Position numbers and translations under genes: made by a program
NCBI GenBank assembly: GCA_027295975.1
Contig: JAPUJX010000358.1
Span: 1 to 5,877, forward strand
Reading direction: 5' to 3'
DNA from: Gammaproteobacteria bacterium
GTDB lineage: Bacteria; Pseudomonadota; Gammaproteobacteria; Pseudomonadales; Azotimanducaceae
Length of the DNA: 5,877 nucleotides
Shown: piece after piece, positions 5,051 through 5,877 of the stretch
How positions within the stretch are numbered: the first letter of the stretch is position 1
How the letters are laid out: every line of letters starts with the position of its first letter
The notes under the pieces: model-generated
The model's database searches: none
Told to the model about the DNA's origin: nothing
The model's input: the letters and a program-made list of their open reading frames with translations, nothing else

Positions 5051-5877
5051 GTGCGCAACCTGCTGTCATGTTTGTCTCCGCCCAGTCCAAACCAGGCATC
5101 AAGCTGGCGTGACAGGTTGACGGCGGGTGTGCGCACCTGGTCGGGGCTGGGTCTCTGGGTAGGGGTTGCCTGTGTACTGGCGGCCGATACATCTGGTGAA
5201 GCGGCGCCAGACCCGACAAAGACAACGGCGTACGAAGTCGGCTGGGACGCCAGGGGTCCGGTGGCCTTTCACACGGAGTTTCAATTCGCGCGCCTGCGGC
5301 ACCGTTCCGCTTACGATAGCGCCTACCGCCAGCGCTGGCGCACCGATTGGCCGGCGGCAGAACAACATTTGTTGCGTGGCATCAATCGATTGACGAGGAT
5401 CCACGCGGCCAGCGAAAGCCGTCTCGTGTTCGTCATGGACGAGGACCTGTTCGACTATCCGTTGTTGTACGCGGTGGAGCCTGGAACGTGGCAGTTCAGC
5501 GACGCGGAAGCCGCCCGGCTTCGCGAATATCTTTTGCGGGGTGGCTTTCTCCTGGTGGACGACTTTCACGGCACATCACAATGGTATGGATTTGCCGCGG
5601 GCCTGCACCGGATTCTTCCCGATCGGCAGATTGTCGACATTCCCCGCAGCGACTCAGTCTTCCATACCGTATACGATCTGGATGATCCCGTTCAGATTCC
5701 CGGAATCGGCGCCGCCATGCGCGGCGTCACGTACGAGCGCGACGGCGTCACACCCCATTGGCGTGGCATCTACGACGATCACGGCCGCCTGATGGTCGTC
5801 ATCAATTTCAACATGGATCTCGGTGACGCCTGGGAACACGCCGACGTGCCGGAATACGCATTGCGCTACACGAATCG
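5051..5877 (+). CDS. DUF4159-domain exported protein, N-terminal 275 codons (runs off right edge)
   Basis: The frame is open from after the TGA at 4976 to the window end. The body matches DUF4159: FQFARLRHRS (77-86), a Trp-rich region YRQRWRTDWP, then DLFDYPLLYAVEPG (132-145), YLLRGGFLLVDDFHG (160-174) and NFNMDLGDAWE (252-262). Only the C-terminal end is missing. In other bacteria DUF4159 genes often sit with MoxR ATPase, DUF58 and von Willebrand-type genes; such partners would lie to the right, outside the window. The biochemical role is not established. GTG 5051 is chosen because GAGGGAG (5036-5042) precedes it by eight bases. However, the signal-peptide-like core GLGLWVGVACVLAAD then begins only after about 30 residues. 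GTG 5129 (codon 27) would give a textbook Sec signal peptide but has a poor ribosome site. Either way the protein is probably exported or membrane-anchored. Confidence 0.88.
   Translation, partial: MRNLLSCLSPPSPNQASSWRDRLTAGVRTWSGLGLWVGVACVLAADTSGEAAPDPTKTTAYEVGWDARGPVAFHTEFQFARLRHRSAYDSAYRQRWRTDWPAAEQHLLRGINRLTRIHAASESRLVFVMDEDLFDYPLLYAVEPGTWQFSDAEAARLREYLLRGGFLLVDDFHGTSQWYGFAAGLHRILPDRQIVDIPRSDSVFHTVYDLDDPVQIPGIGAAMRGVTYERDGVTPHWRGIYDDHGRLMVVINFNMDLGDAWEHADVPEYALRYTN

Noticed and set aside
5099..5569. 156-codon minus-strand open frame
   Set aside because: Antisense to the DUF4159 gene, with no protein family resemblance.

Overview
The window looks like chromosomal or accessory DNA from a proteobacterium, most likely a gammaproteobacterium. 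This is an inference from protein families (a small ParA with a ribbon-helix-helix partner, a DUF5329 protein, a DUF4159 protein) and from Shine-Dalgarno-like sites before several starts. No rRNA, tRNA, CRISPR array, transposase or integrase is visible.

Left part (1-2126). It opens with the 3' end of an unrecognised plus-strand gene ending at 581. About 430 bases without a convincing gene follow, ending in a repeat-rich promoter region. Next is a two-gene partition cassette: a ParA-type ATPase (1013-1861) and, four bases after its stop, a ribbon-helix-helix DNA-binding protein (1866-2126). Such pairs are typical of plasmids and integrated elements, so this side may be mobile or plasmid-derived, although no element boundary can be seen.

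Middle part (2127-3313). This is a patchwork of small items: a 51-residue two-helix membrane protein (2362-2517), a minus-strand remnant of an alpha/beta-hydrolase C-terminus (2571-2762), and a secreted DUF5329 protein (2842-3207) whose start is preceded by a perfect 7-bp dyad. The gene fragment and loose gene packing suggest past rearrangement.

Right part (3314-5877). The codon use here gives long antisense open frames, as in GC-rich coding DNA. It holds an intact amidase-signature hydrolase on the minus strand (3314-4753) and, divergently, the first 275 codons of an exported DUF4159 protein that runs off the right edge.

Only the ParA/ribbon-helix-helix pair forms a clear functional unit; the other genes look independent. 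I see no convincing new multi-gene system. The items most worth a second look are the unidentified left-edge gene, the ParA C-terminal tail, the repeat cluster in the parA promoter and the hydrolase remnant.
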